A DNA stretch of 52,332 nt from Herbaspirillum sp. (lineage in GTDB: Bacteria; Pseudomonadota; Gammaproteobacteria; Burkholderiales; Burkholderiaceae_D), in the NCBI GenBank assembly GCA_028292625.1, contig JAQGLY010000012.1, forward strand, positions 1 through 52,332, given 5' to 3'. The position numbers and the translations under genes are program-made. The notes beneath the pieces are model-generated. The model was not told the origin of the DNA. It saw nothing but the letters and a program-made list of their open reading frames with translations, and ran no database searches. Below, piece after piece: positions 10,213-18,622 of the stretch (position 1 is the stretch's first letter; each line of letters begins with the position of its first letter).

Positions 10213-10551
10213 ATGAAAAAATTATTGTTATCGGTAGCGCTGGGGCTGGTGGCGATGTCCGCCGTCGTTGACACCGCCTCGGCTCGTGGCGGCATCCACG
10301 GAGGTATATATATCGGCGGTCCGATATGGGGACCTCCGTTTTATGGGCCGGGCTATTATCCGCCGGCTTACTACTATCCGCCGGCACCGGTATATGTTCA
10401 GCCCGTGACGCCGGAAGCGCCGCCGGTCTATGTCGAAAAATCCGACGATTACTGGTATTACTGCGCGCAGCCGAAAGCATACTACCCGTATGTCAAGGAG
10501 TGCCCGCAAGGCTGGATGAAAGTGGTTCCCGGCAGCACTACCCCGCATTAA
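10213..10551 (+). CDS. Small exported proline/tyrosine-rich protein
   Basis: A 112-residue protein starting MKKLLLSVALGLVAMSAVVD with a Sec signal peptide probably cleaved after ASA (about residue 25). The mature part has a G-I-H/G-I-Y repeat, then a Pro/Tyr-rich stretch (PFYGPGYYPPAYYYPPAPVY), and ends with YYCAQPKAYYPYVKECPQGW. That end has two Cys that may form a disulfide, and it resembles C-terminal segments of small proteobacterial exported proteins of unknown function. It is followed 88 bp later by a lipoprotein gene, suggesting a shared envelope role. Function unknown. Confidence 0.8.
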   Translation: MKKLLLSVALGLVAMSAVVDTASARGGIHGGIYIGGPIWGPPFYGPGYYPPAYYYPPAPVYVQPVTPEAPPVYVEKSDDYWYYCAQPKAYYPYVKECPQGWMKVVPGSTTPH

Positions 10552-10639
10552 GCCGGTATTAGTTTCCTGGGTCACCGATCCGTTGAGGAAAACGATGCAA
10601 CGGATGTCGGTTCAGGCTGGCATTCTTTCTGAGGATTTT

Positions 10640-11230
10640 ATGCAATTCCACTATAAGCTTGGTTCCGTCGCCGCCGTGTTGCTGCTCGGCGGTTGCGTTA
10701 GCGCCCCAATCGGTCCGCGCGTCATGGCGATGCCGGGTTCGGGCAAGAATTACGACCAGTTCCGTCAGGACGAGGCGGTCTGTGAGCAATATGCGCGTCA
10801 GGCCATCGGCGATCAGCCAGCCCGCAGCAACGACACCATGGTCAACAGCGCCGCGGCTGGTACTGCGATCGGCGCCGTGGCCGGGGCCTTGATCGGCGCG
10901 GCCGGCGGCCGTGCCGGCGAGGGCGCGGCGATCGGCGCCGGCGGCGGTCTGCTGATGGGCAGCGCGGCCGGCAGCAACAATGCGGCCGCCAGCGGTTACA
11001 ACGCGCAACGCCGCTACGACGAGGTGTACACGCAATGCATGTATGCCCACGGCAATAGAGTGCCGGTGCGCGGCGGCGGCGTCATGCAGCGCGACGCCGA
11101 TCCTTACAGCGGCGGGCGCATGCCACCGCCTCCGACCGGTTATCAGCCGGGGCCGGGCTACGGCAACGTGCCGCCCGATTATGTGCCCCAGGGAGCGGGA
11201 TCGCCGCCACCGCCGCCGGGCTATCGTTAA
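10640..11230 (+). CDS. Glycine-zipper outer-membrane lipoprotein
   Basis: A 196-residue predicted lipoprotein. The start ATG 10640 is preceded by GAGG at 10631-10634 and gives MQFHYKLGSVAAVLLLGGC, a short signal with lipobox LGGC (Cys19). Residues about 70-120 form a glycine zipper with repeated GxxxG spacing (AGTAIGAVAGALIGAAGGRA and GAAIGAGGGLLMGSAAG), expected to form a membrane-associated helical hairpin. A YDEVYTQCMYAHGNRVP segment and a Pro/Gly-rich tail follow. Such proteins are common envelope lipoproteins in Burkholderiales, related to SlyB/YmgG-like glycine-zipper families. The exact role is unknown. Confidence 0.85.
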   Translation: MQFHYKLGSVAAVLLLGGCVSAPIGPRVMAMPGSGKNYDQFRQDEAVCEQYARQAIGDQPARSNDTMVNSAAAGTAIGAVAGALIGAAGGRAGEGAAIGAGGGLLMGSAAGSNNAAASGYNAQRRYDEVYTQCMYAHGNRVPVRGGGVMQRDADPYSGGRMPPPPTGYQPGPGYGNVPPDYVPQGAGSPPPPPGYR

Positions 11231-11246
11231 CACCAAGCCTTGGCAT

Positions 11247-11288
11247 AAAAAAAATCGACCCCTGCTGTTGCAGCGGGTCGATTTTTTT
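11247..11288. terminator. Bidirectional terminator between the lipoprotein and sensor-kinase genes
   Basis: AAAAAAATCGACCC...TGCTG pairs with CAGC...GGTCGATTTTTTT around a TTG loop. The A-run on one side and T-run on the other suit both converging transcripts (lipoprotein on plus, kinase on minus). Confidence 0.9.
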
Positions 11289-11377
11289 ATGTGGAAACGC
11301 CTGTGCGCCTATCCTTTTATTCCGTCTTTTCCCGGTGTGTCGATGCGGCGTTTGACGCCGCTATCGACCGCCTCGGC

Positions 11378-12769
11378 TCAGCGCGATGTCACCGGTAGCG
11401 ATAAACAAGCCTGCAATCCGCCATCGGTGCAATTGCTCAGGGTCAATGTGCCGCCGTGGTTTTCCGCGATGTTGCGGGCGATGGTCAATCCGAGCCCGGT
11501 GCCGCCGGTATCGCGTGAACGTGAAGTCTCCAGCCGGAAGAACGGTTCGAACACCGCATCGAGCTGGTCCGCCGGAATGCCGTTGCCGTGATCGCGTATC
11601 CGAATCGCGACTTTACCGTTTTCTATCGCAATCGATACCGCCGCCGATTGTCCGTATTTGATCGCGTTGTCGACCAGGTTGGTCAAGCAGCGGCGCAATC
11701 CGTTCGGCTGCGCCAGGATCGATGCATGCGAGCGGCCCGATTGCGTCACTTCCATTCCCGCATCGGTGGCGTCGGCGCAGACGCTGTCGAGCAGCGAATC
11801 GATATCCAGTCTTTGCATCGCCTCGCTGGAGTCCATGCTGCGCGCCAGGTCCAGGCCCTCGCGCACCATCTGCTGCATATGCGACAGATCGCCGACCAGT
11901 TTGTCGCGCAATTCCGCATCGCCGACTTTTTCCAGCCGCAGCCGCAAACGGGTCAGCGGGGTTTGCAGATCATGCGTAATCGCCGCCAGCATATGCGTGC
12001 GGTGCTGGATCTGGCGGCGGATGCGCGCCTGCATCAGATTGAATGCGGTGGCGGCGGTACGGATTTCGACCGGACCGCGTTCGGGCAGCGGCGGCTGATC
12101 GATATCCCGTCCGAGCTCGCCGGCGGCAACCGCCAGCTGTTTGATCGGGCGCGCGGTCATTCGGGCCACGGCATAGGCCAGCAGCGCAATGAGCGCCAGG
12201 AACAGCAGCAGATAGGGGCCGCTCACTATCGATCTCGATCTCGCTGACGGCAGCTGCAGGCGGCTGCGCGGCGGATCCAGCTTCAGCGTCAGCAGCGCGC
12301 CGTCGTGCAGCCTGACGTAAATCAAGCGGCAGGTTTCCGGGGGAACGGCGGGATTGGCGGAAGAGTCGGAGGACGCGGGAGCCCCCGGCGCAGCGCGCTC
12401 AGATGGACTTATATCGCAGTCGCTGGCGCGCGATATAACGATGTGGCGGTTGTTGCCGAGTTGCGCCTTCAACGCCGCGAGCAGTTCCGGATTGTCGTCG
12501 TCGGCCGGGGCCCTGCCGGCGGCCAGCCGCGCTTCGAAACCGAAATTGGGCGCGGCGTCGAGAATGACCCGGCGCGCGCCGGGCGTGGCATCGTCGAGCA
12601 CATCGACGATTTGCTCGACCCTGTCGGCAGTGTGCTGGTTGCGCAGTTCGCGCACGGCGTTTTGCCGTTCCTCGGCCGACAGCCAGATCGTTGCGGCGGT
12701 GGCGGCAAGGATGCCCGCCAGCAGAATCAGGAATACGCGGTTGGCGATGGAATCGAATAGCGCTTTCAT
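11378..12769 (-). CDS. EnvZ-type sensor histidine kinase
   Basis: A 463-residue membrane histidine kinase. The first membrane helix is at about 10-30, then a periplasmic sensor region of about 150 residues with two Cys (C118 and C147), the second helix at about 184-204, and a HAMP domain to about 255. The phospho-acceptor is His266 in AAITHDLQTPLTRLRLRLE. The ATPase domain has the N box NLVDNAIKYG, G1 DHGNGIP and G2 GGTGLGLTIA. Its start overlaps the regulator stop by 4 bp (ATGA), so the two are translationally coupled. It presumably senses an envelope condition; the divergent Spy-like gene suggests periplasmic stress. The signal is inference. Confidence 0.95.
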   Translation of the reverse strand: MKALFDSIANRVFLILLAGILAATAATIWLSAEERQNAVRELRNQHTADRVEQIVDVLDDATPGARRVILDAAPNFGFEARLAAGRAPADDDNPELLAALKAQLGNNRHIVISRASDCDISPSERAAPGAPASSDSSANPAVPPETCRLIYVRLHDGALLTLKLDPPRSRLQLPSARSRSIVSGPYLLLFLALIALLAYAVARMTARPIKQLAVAAGELGRDIDQPPLPERGPVEIRTAATAFNLMQARIRRQIQHRTHMLAAITHDLQTPLTRLRLRLEKVGDAELRDKLVGDLSHMQQMVREGLDLARSMDSSEAMQRLDIDSLLDSVCADATDAGMEVTQSGRSHASILAQPNGLRRCLTNLVDNAIKYGQSAAVSIAIENGKVAIRIRDHGNGIPADQLDAVFEPFFRLETSRSRDTGGTGLGLTIARNIAENHGGTLTLSNCTDGGLQACLSLPVTSR

Positions 12770-13494
12770 TGCAGTTGATCCTGCGTCACCGTGGCCGCCA
12801 GCACATACCCTTCATTGCGCACGGTTTTGATGATCGCCGGCGTGCGCGCGTCTTCGCCGAGTTTCTGGCGCAGGCGGCTGATCTGGATATCGATGGAACG
12901 GTCGAACGGATCGGCCTCGCGTCCCTGCGTCAATTCCAGCAATTGATCGCGATTGAGCACACGGTTCGGATGTTCCAGGAAAATCTTCAGCATGCGGAAT
13001 TCCGCGCCCGACAGCGCCACCACCACACCGCCCGGATTGAGCAGATGGCGCGCATTCAGATCCAGCGTCCAGCCGGCGAAATGCATTTGTTGCGCGGCGT
13101 TGCCGTTCATGTTCGGCGGCAGCGCCTGCGTGCGCCGCAAAACGCTGCGGATGCGGGCGAACAATTCGCGCGGTTCGAACGGCTTGGTCAGATAATCGTC
13201 GGCGCCCATTTCCAGGCCCAGAATGCGATCCAGCGCTTCGCCGCGGGCGGTCAGCATGACCACCGGGATATTCGATTGCGCGCGCAGATTGCGGCACAGC
13301 GTCAGGCCGTCTTCGCCAGGCAAGGTCAGATCCAGCACGATCAGATCGATTTTCGATTGCGCCAGCGTCTGATGCATCTCGGCGCCGTTGCTGGCGACGA
13401 GGGTCCGGAAGCCGTTGGCGTCCAGATATTCGGCCAGCAAGGTGCGGATTTCGCGGTCATCATCGACCACCAGTATGTGTGCGGTGTTTTCCAT
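12766..13494 (-). CDS. OmpR-family response regulator
   Basis: A 242-residue regulator if started at ATG 13494 (MENTAHILVVDDDREIRTLL). ATGs at 13503 or 13536 would add 3 or 14 residues; GGAG sits close before 13494. The receiver domain has the acidic DDD pocket, phospho-acceptor Asp55 in LIVLDLTLPGED and KPFEPRELFARI with the conserved Lys. The C-terminal winged helix has the OmpR/PhoB pattern (NRDQLLELTQGREADPFDRS, then RSIDIQISRLRQKLGED and TVRNEGYVL). It is cotranscribed with the kinase and divergent from a Spy-like gene. The GATACA motifs in the shared upstream region are candidate binding sites. Confidence 0.95.
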   Translation of the reverse strand: MENTAHILVVDDDREIRTLLAEYLDANGFRTLVASNGAEMHQTLAQSKIDLIVLDLTLPGEDGLTLCRNLRAQSNIPVVMLTARGEALDRILGLEMGADDYLTKPFEPRELFARIRSVLRRTQALPPNMNGNAAQQMHFAGWTLDLNARHLLNPGGVVVALSGAEFRMLKIFLEHPNRVLNRDQLLELTQGREADPFDRSIDIQISRLRQKLGEDARTPAIIKTVRNEGYVLAATVTQDQLQ

Positions 13495-13576
13495 AGGCTC
13501 CATTATGCCGATTCGACAGGCGGCCAGCGTGCGCAATTGTATAGCGGTATCTCAAACGGCTGGGGCGCAACATAAC

Positions 13577-13650
13577 GATACAAAACAGCGCCGGCTTTAT
13601 ACATAGGGATACAAACGGCGTGTATCGCGAAAAACGCCCGATACACGCCG
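13577..13650. promoter_or_regulatory. Repeated GATACA motifs and 12-bp inverted repeat between the regulator and Spy-like genes
   Basis: GATACAAA occurs at 13577-13584 and 13608-13615, 31 bp apart (about three helix turns). A perfect inverted repeat CGGCGTGTATCG (13616-13627) / CGATACACGCCG (13639-13650) adds two more copies in opposite orientation. The position between divergent genes fits binding by the adjacent OmpR-type regulator. The repeats are seen; the binding is inferred. Confidence 0.55.
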
Positions 13651-13700
13651 CGGGTGTAATGGTTCCGTGCAGTTCGCACGCTACTTCAAAAGGACATCAA

Positions 13701-14243
13701 ATGTTAAACCTTAAAAAACAATGCATGGTCGGCCTGATGGCGTTCAGTATGGGCCTTATGTCGCTGGCGGCGCATGCGGACACCAGCGCCCAATCCCCCG
13801 GTGGACAGCATGGTCCGTCGCCGGAGAAAACGGCTAAATTTCATCAGAAAATGCTAAAGCGGCAGGAAGCGCTACACGCCAGACTGAAACTGACCGCGGA
13901 ACAGGAACCCGCGTGGAAGACATTCGTCGACCAGACCCGGCCGCCTGAGCATCGCCAAGGCATGCAAGGTCGGGACCGCGCCGCAATGGCGAAGCTGACC
14001 GCGCCTGAGCGCATGGAGAAATTCCTGGCCGGCATGCAAGCCAGGGAGGCTTCCCTGACCCAGCGTCTGAATGCCGTCAAAACGTTTTATGCAGTGTTGA
14101 CGCCGGTGCAGCAAAAGGTCTTCGATGCAGCCTTTGCGCATGTCCGCTTCGGCGAACATGGTGAACACGGTCATCGCGGCCATCATGGCGATCGCGGCGA
14201 GCATCACCAGCGCGATGCGGCGCCGGCCCCTGCTGCGCAATAA
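13701..14243 (+). CDS. Spy/CpxP-like periplasmic protein with His-rich tail
   Basis: A 180-residue secreted protein. The start ATG 13701 follows AAAAGGA (13688-13694) and gives MLNLKKQCMVGLMAFSMGLM with a signal peptide ending near AAHA (about residue 26). The mature part is helical and has the LTxxQ-type repeats of Spy/CpxP chaperones: LKLTAEQEPAWKTFVDQ and VLTPVQQKVFDAAF. The C-terminus HGEHGHRGHHGDRGEHH is strongly His-rich and probably binds metal. Spy-family proteins protect periplasmic proteins and are often controlled by envelope-stress two-component systems, which matches the divergent kinase/regulator pair. Metal sensing or buffering is inference. Confidence 0.87.
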   Translation: MLNLKKQCMVGLMAFSMGLMSLAAHADTSAQSPGGQHGPSPEKTAKFHQKMLKRQEALHARLKLTAEQEPAWKTFVDQTRPPEHRQGMQGRDRAAMAKLTAPERMEKFLAGMQAREASLTQRLNAVKTFYAVLTPVQQKVFDAAFAHVRFGEHGEHGHRGHHGDRGEHHQRDAAPAPAAQ

Positions 14244-14268
14244 GCATCGTCAGCAGTCGTTCGCTTTC

Positions 14269-14301
14269 AGCCGCTTGGACCTTGGTCCCGGCGGCTTTTT
14301 T
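14269..14301 (+). terminator. Intrinsic terminator after the Spy-like gene
   Basis: AGCCGC at 14269-14274 pairs with GCGGCT at 14291-14296, with an inner GGACC/GGTCC pairing, followed by a T run to 14301. Confidence 0.8.
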
Positions 14302-14479
14302 ATGGGCGCGGCATAGGCGGGCAGCGCCGATTTCGGCCAATGACAGGAAGCAGAACGGAATGGGCATCGACGCAATTCCGGCCGGCAATTTTTGATTTTA
14401 TCCCATCCACCAATTCCTATATTCGCTCAATTCGTAAGGGTCATAAATATTTCTATTTTGATAACGCTTCGGCGGAACA

Positions 14480-15136
14480 TTTCGCTGTCGGCCAAAGTCC
14501 ATGACAACGAGACCGTGTTTACAGCTCGCCGACGGCGGCCATAGTATTTCTGCCGAGCAGATCGCACGATATAAAACAATCAGGAGGCCTTGGGCATCGG
14601 TTCGACGCCGATCAACCAGCCTGGTAGAACTACACGGAGGCGCAGTGGCCGCATGCAGCGAAGGGGAAGAGCCGGGGAATGAGTTCGATATCCATTTGCC
14701 GGTGGCCGTGCCGGGCGGCGAAGTCGAAAAGCCCGGACCGGAGAAGGAAAAAGCGGCGCGGCCACGCCGGGTGCTGGTGGTCGACGACGTCCCCGATGGC
14801 GCGGACACTTTGGCGGCGCTGCTGGAATTGCTCGATCATCAGGTCAGAACCGCTTATAGCGGGCAGCAGGCGATTGAAGTGGCCGGCGAATTTTTGCCGG
14901 AGGTGGTATTTCTGGATATCGGCTTGCCGGACATGAGCGGCTACGACGTCGCCAGGGCGCTGCGTCGATTGCAGGGCTTGTCGACAGTCTATCTGGTGGC
15001 GCTGACCGGCTACTGCCTGGAAGAAGACCGCCGCCGGGCGTTCGAAGCGGGCTTCAACGATCATATGGGCAAGCCTATCGAGTTTGAACGGATCATTGCA
15101 ATGACTTTTGCCCGCGACCATAATCTCGGCCCCTGA
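14480..15136 (+). pseudogene. Decayed 3' end of a hybrid sensor histidine kinase with intact receiver domain
   Basis: Kinase remnants are spread over different frames. A GGLGIG-like ATP-lid segment near 14583-14600 and LVELHGGAVAACSEGEEPGN at about 14618-14677 belong to one ancestral HATPase domain but need at least two single-base shifts to be joined; an earlier KVHDN near 14495 may be the degraded N/G1 region. From about 14767 an apparently intact receiver domain runs to 15117: RVLVVDDVPDGADTLAAL, phospho-acceptor in VVFLDIGLPDMSGYD, ALTGY and MGKPIEFERI. The upstream kinase core and sensor are missing. Possibly the receiver is still made as a stand-alone protein from an internal start, but no good ribosome-binding site was found. 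Confidence 0.7.
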
Positions 15137-15157
15137 GGTGGGCCGACGGCGCGGCAT

Positions 15158-16993
15158 TCAAGCCGTCTCCCAGTCCACCGTCGCATGCAGCGCCCCCCGC
15201 AACGCATTGCACACCACAATGTCTTCCGCATGGCGCAGATCGTCCAACGTCAAATTCCGTTCGGTCGCATTCCATGCCGCATCCGCCAGCAATACCGCGC
15301 GCATGACGCCAGGCAATACGCCGGCCTGCAACGGCGGCGTGTACCAGCGGTTTTGCAGGCGCAGGAAAACATTGCTGCGTCCGCCTTCGGTCAGATAGCC
15401 GTCCGCATTTAAAAACACCTGATCGAAGCCGCCGCGCTGTTCCGCATCCTGCCAGGCGCGATCGTAGGCTTGCCTGACCGTGGTTTTGTGCGCGGTGAAA
15501 AACGCGCCGCTGTCGTTGCTCCGCGGCGCAATGAACAAGCGCACCGGTTCCTGCAATGGCGTCAGCGGCGCCGCGGCGATGGCGATGTCGCCGTTGTGCG
15601 CCAGCGTCAGGCGCAGGCGATGCGGCGCCTCGCCGATGATCGCGTCGCTGGCCCGCTGCAAGGCCTGACGGATCGCATCGATGTCGCAGGCGAAGCCGCA
15701 AGCGGCGGCGGAGCGGCCGAGGCGCTGCAAATGCCGTTCGATATGCCGGCAGCCGGCCGCGCCCGTCGCATGGATGGTTTCGAACAGCAGAAAATCCTGC
15801 GGCAGTTCAGTCAGGAAACGCGCTTTTAATTGGCATTCCTCGTATTCGTCGGCGGCGATGCTGTCGTGCACGATGCCGGCGCCCACGCCCATTTGCCCGT
15901 GACGCAGGCCTTGCCGCGCAGCGTCCAGCATCAGGGTGCGGATCGGTACCGACAGGCAAAAGTCGCCTATGGCGTGCGGCGCAACGGCGGCGTCGAACCA
16001 GCCCAGCGCGCCGGTGTAGATGCCGCGCGGCGCGTTTTCCAGTTCGCGGATGATTTGCATGGCGCGCAGCTTCGGCGCGCCGGTGATCGAACCGCAGGGG
16101 TACAGCGCTTCGATCAACGCCGGCAGCGTGGTGTCTTCGGCGATCGATGCCTGCACGGTGGAGGTCATTTGCAGTACACGCTTGAAGTGCTGCACCTGGA
16201 ACAGTTCGCGGACCTGCACGGTGCCGGTCTGCGCTACGCGGCCGAGATCGTTGCGCAACAGATCCACGATCATCAGATTCTCTGCCCGGTTTTTCGGATC
16301 GGCCGCCAGCGCCGCGGCGCGTTGCGCGTCGATGTCGGCGTCGCCGCTGGCGGCGACGGTGCCTTTCATCGGTTGCACCGTCAACTTGCCGCCTTGATGG
16401 CGCAGGAACAGTTCCGGAGAGCAGGACAAGATGGTGCGTCCGTCGGGCAACGCGATCAATGCGCCGTAGCGGGTCGGCTGGCGTTCGCGTAATTTGCGGT
16501 ACAGGGCGACCGGCGCGCCTATCAGGTCAAAGTGCAGGCGATAGGTGTAGTTGACCTGATAGCAGTCGCCGGCGGCAATGTAGGCTTTGATGCGGGCGAT
16601 CGCGTCGTCGAACTCGGTGCGGCCCACATCGGCGCGTCGGTTGATCACATAGGCCGGGGTCTGATCCTGTCGCCGCAGCCAATGTTCCACTTCGGCGGCG
16701 CTCAGATGCCTGCATTGCCTGAATAGTAATATTTCCGCCGCCGGCATGGTCGCCGCAGCACCGGGAAACGGTGCAATGCGATGCTGTTGCGCGCCCAGTT
16801 CATAGCTCATCAGCATGAGCGCGTACTCGCCTTGCGCCGTCGCCGATTGTAGTTGCGCAAGTATTCGAGGCAGGGTTTGCGCGGTATCGCAGCGCAGGGT
16901 GCGGCTGTATCCGGTGTACAGGCGGCTGCGCGGCGCTGCGCCCGGATCGGCGCGGTCGTTGCTGTCTTCCAGCAGGGCAAAACAATCGTTCAT
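15158..16993 (-). CDS. pabBC: Fused aminodeoxychorismate synthase component I / 4-amino-4-deoxychorismate lyase
   Basis: A 611-residue two-domain enzyme of p-aminobenzoate (folate) synthesis. Residues about 1-390 are the chorismate-binding PabB part with AYIAAGDCYQVNYTYRL, VQPMKGTVAASGD, NLMIVDLLRNDLGRVAQTG, EALYPCGSITGAPKLRAMQI and GIYTGALGWF. Residues about 400-611 are a class IV PLP enzyme of the PabC type, with ETIHATGAAGCRHIERHLQR, a Lys in the AHKTTVRQAYDRAW segment and EGGRSNVFLRLQNRWYTP. The fusion would make p-aminobenzoate from chorismate once a separate glutaminase (PabA) supplies ammonia; no pabA is in the window. It is convergent with the kinase pseudogene and divergent from a DHA2 exporter. 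Confidence 0.93.
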   Translation of the reverse strand: MNDCFALLEDSNDRADPGAAPRSRLYTGYSRTLRCDTAQTLPRILAQLQSATAQGEYALMLMSYELGAQQHRIAPFPGAAATMPAAEILLFRQCRHLSAAEVEHWLRRQDQTPAYVINRRADVGRTEFDDAIARIKAYIAAGDCYQVNYTYRLHFDLIGAPVALYRKLRERQPTRYGALIALPDGRTILSCSPELFLRHQGGKLTVQPMKGTVAASGDADIDAQRAAALAADPKNRAENLMIVDLLRNDLGRVAQTGTVQVRELFQVQHFKRVLQMTSTVQASIAEDTTLPALIEALYPCGSITGAPKLRAMQIIRELENAPRGIYTGALGWFDAAVAPHAIGDFCLSVPIRTLMLDAARQGLRHGQMGVGAGIVHDSIAADEYEECQLKARFLTELPQDFLLFETIHATGAAGCRHIERHLQRLGRSAAACGFACDIDAIRQALQRASDAIIGEAPHRLRLTLAHNGDIAIAAAPLTPLQEPVRLFIAPRSNDSGAFFTAHKTTVRQAYDRAWQDAEQRGGFDQVFLNADGYLTEGGRSNVFLRLQNRWYTPPLQAGVLPGVMRAVLLADAAWNATERNLTLDDLRHAEDIVVCNALRGALHATVDWETA

Positions 16994-17047
16994 CGAGGCT
17001 GTTTCTGATAGCGGATGGGGCTCAATGGCGAACCGGAACGGAATACC

Positions 17048-17096
17048 TTGGGCAACATCATAACGTAACCGTTATACTGATCGGCTGTAACAGCCG
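17048..17096 (+). promoter_or_regulatory. Dyad symmetries overlapping a possible promoter of the DHA2 exporter
   Basis: ATAACG (17060-17065) and CGTTAT (17070-17075) form an inverted repeat that overlaps a TATACT -10 candidate at 17073-17078. A second perfect palindrome, CGGCTGTAACAGCCG, lies at 17082-17096. The -35 (TTGGGC at 17048-17053, spacing 19) is weak. Such dyads are typical repressor operators, but no regulator gene is adjacent. Confidence 0.4.
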
Positions 17097-17147
17097 CTAA
17101 AACAGTTATTTATCCGACAAAACGCCGCGGACATCGCGATCCAAACC

Positions 17148-18560
17148 ATGGCTATATCCCGCACTTTGCTGATTCCACTGATCGTCGCCTGTGCGCTGTT
17201 CATGGAGCAGATCGATTCGACCGTCATCGCGACATCGTTGCCGGTGCTGGCCGTCGATATGGGCGTCGATCCGGTCGCGTTGAAACTGGCGTTGACCGCG
17301 TATATGGTCAGCCTGGCGGTATTCATTCCGATCAGCGGCTGGATGGCCGACCGGTTCGGCGCGCGGACGGTATTCCGTTCCGCGATCGGCGTGTTCATGC
17401 TGGGATCGATCTTGTGCGGGATCTGCGTCACCATGCCTCAATTCGTGGCCGCGCGCTTTTTCCAGGGTATCGGCGGCGCGATGATGGTGCCTGTGGGGCG
17501 GTTGGTGGTGCTGCGCAGCGTGCAGAAATCGGAACTGGTCAAGGCGCTCAGCTATCTGACCATGCCGGCGATGCTGGGACCGGTGCTGGGTCCCCCGCTG
17601 GGCGGCTTTATCACGACCTATTTCCATTGGCGCTGGATTTTCTTCATCAATATCCCGATCAGTATCCTCGGCGTTTATCTGGCGACGCGCTTCATCGATA
17701 ACCTGAAGGCGGAGTCCGTCAAACCGCTGGACTGGGTCGGCTTCGTGCTGTCCGCCGCGGGGTGTTCGCTGCTGATGCTCGGGCTGGCGACGACCGGGCG
17801 GCATATGATCTCCGGCGAAGCGTCGACCGCCTGCATGGCGATCGGCGCGCTGTCGCTGATGACCTACGTCTGGCATGCCCGGCGCACGCCTTATCCGCTG
17901 ATCGATCTGCGGCTGTTGCAGGTGCGGACCTTGCAGATCAGTCTCATCAGCGGCTCGCTGTTTCGCGTCGGCATCGGCGCGTTGCCGTTCCTGCTGCCGC
18001 TGATGCTGCAGATCGGCTTCGGCTTTACCGCCTTTCATTCGGGGTTGTTGACCTGCGCCTCCGCTTTCGGCGCGGTGTTCGTCAAAACCATCGCGGCGCG
18101 CATATTGAAGCGATTCGGTTTCCGGCGCGTGATGGTCATGAACGCCATCGTCGGCGCGGCGGTCACCGGGGCCGTCGGTGCATTCGGACCGACTACGCCG
18201 GTGGCGCTGATGTTCGGCGTGTTGCTGTTCGGCGGTTGTTTCCGATCCATTCAATTTACCAGCGCCAATGCGCTGGCCTATGCGGATATCGGCACCAAGG
18301 ATATGAGCCAGGCCACCAGTATTGCCAGCGTCGCGCAGCAGTTGTCGATCGGGCTGGGCGTCACGATTGCCGGGCTGGCGTTGCAGGCGACGATGGATCT
18401 GCAGGGCACCGCCAAGTTGACGTCGCACGATTTCTGGCCGGCGTTCCTGGTGGTCGCGGCGATCTCCGCCAGTTCCGTATTCGTGAACATGCGCCTGGTT
18501 CCGGGTGACGGCGCCGAGCTGGCCGGGCGCAAGCCCAAGGTCGCGAACCAGGCAGCTTGA
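17148..18560 (+). CDS. DHA2-family MFS drug exporter
   Basis: A 470-residue major facilitator protein of the EmrB/QacA type. The first helix carries FMEQIDSTVIATSLPVL, the DHA2 motif D1. The loop between helices 2 and 3 has SGWMADRFGARTVFRSAIG (motif A), helix 4 region RFFQGIGGAMMVPVGRLVVL (motif B) and LGPVLGPPLGGFITTYFHW (motif C, antiporter type). About 13-14 hydrophobic segments can be counted. Proton-driven export of a hydrophobic or amphipathic compound is expected; the substrate cannot be read. It stands alone between pabBC (divergent) and corA, with dyad symmetries upstream. Confidence 0.92.
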   Translation: MAISRTLLIPLIVACALFMEQIDSTVIATSLPVLAVDMGVDPVALKLALTAYMVSLAVFIPISGWMADRFGARTVFRSAIGVFMLGSILCGICVTMPQFVAARFFQGIGGAMMVPVGRLVVLRSVQKSELVKALSYLTMPAMLGPVLGPPLGGFITTYFHWRWIFFINIPISILGVYLATRFIDNLKAESVKPLDWVGFVLSAAGCSLLMLGLATTGRHMISGEASTACMAIGALSLMTYVWHARRTPYPLIDLRLLQVRTLQISLISGSLFRVGIGALPFLLPLMLQIGFGFTAFHSGLLTCASAFGAVFVKTIAARILKRFGFRRVMVMNAIVGAAVTGAVGAFGPTTPVALMFGVLLFGGCFRSIQFTSANALAYADIGTKDMSQATSIASVAQQLSIGLGVTIAGLALQATMDLQGTAKLTSHDFWPAFLVVAAISASSVFVNMRLVPGDGAELAGRKPKVANQAA

Positions 18561-18622
18561 GGGCCCTGTACCTCGCATCGATTTTTGGCGCTTAACGGCG
18601 TCGGACAATACGGAGATGAAAT

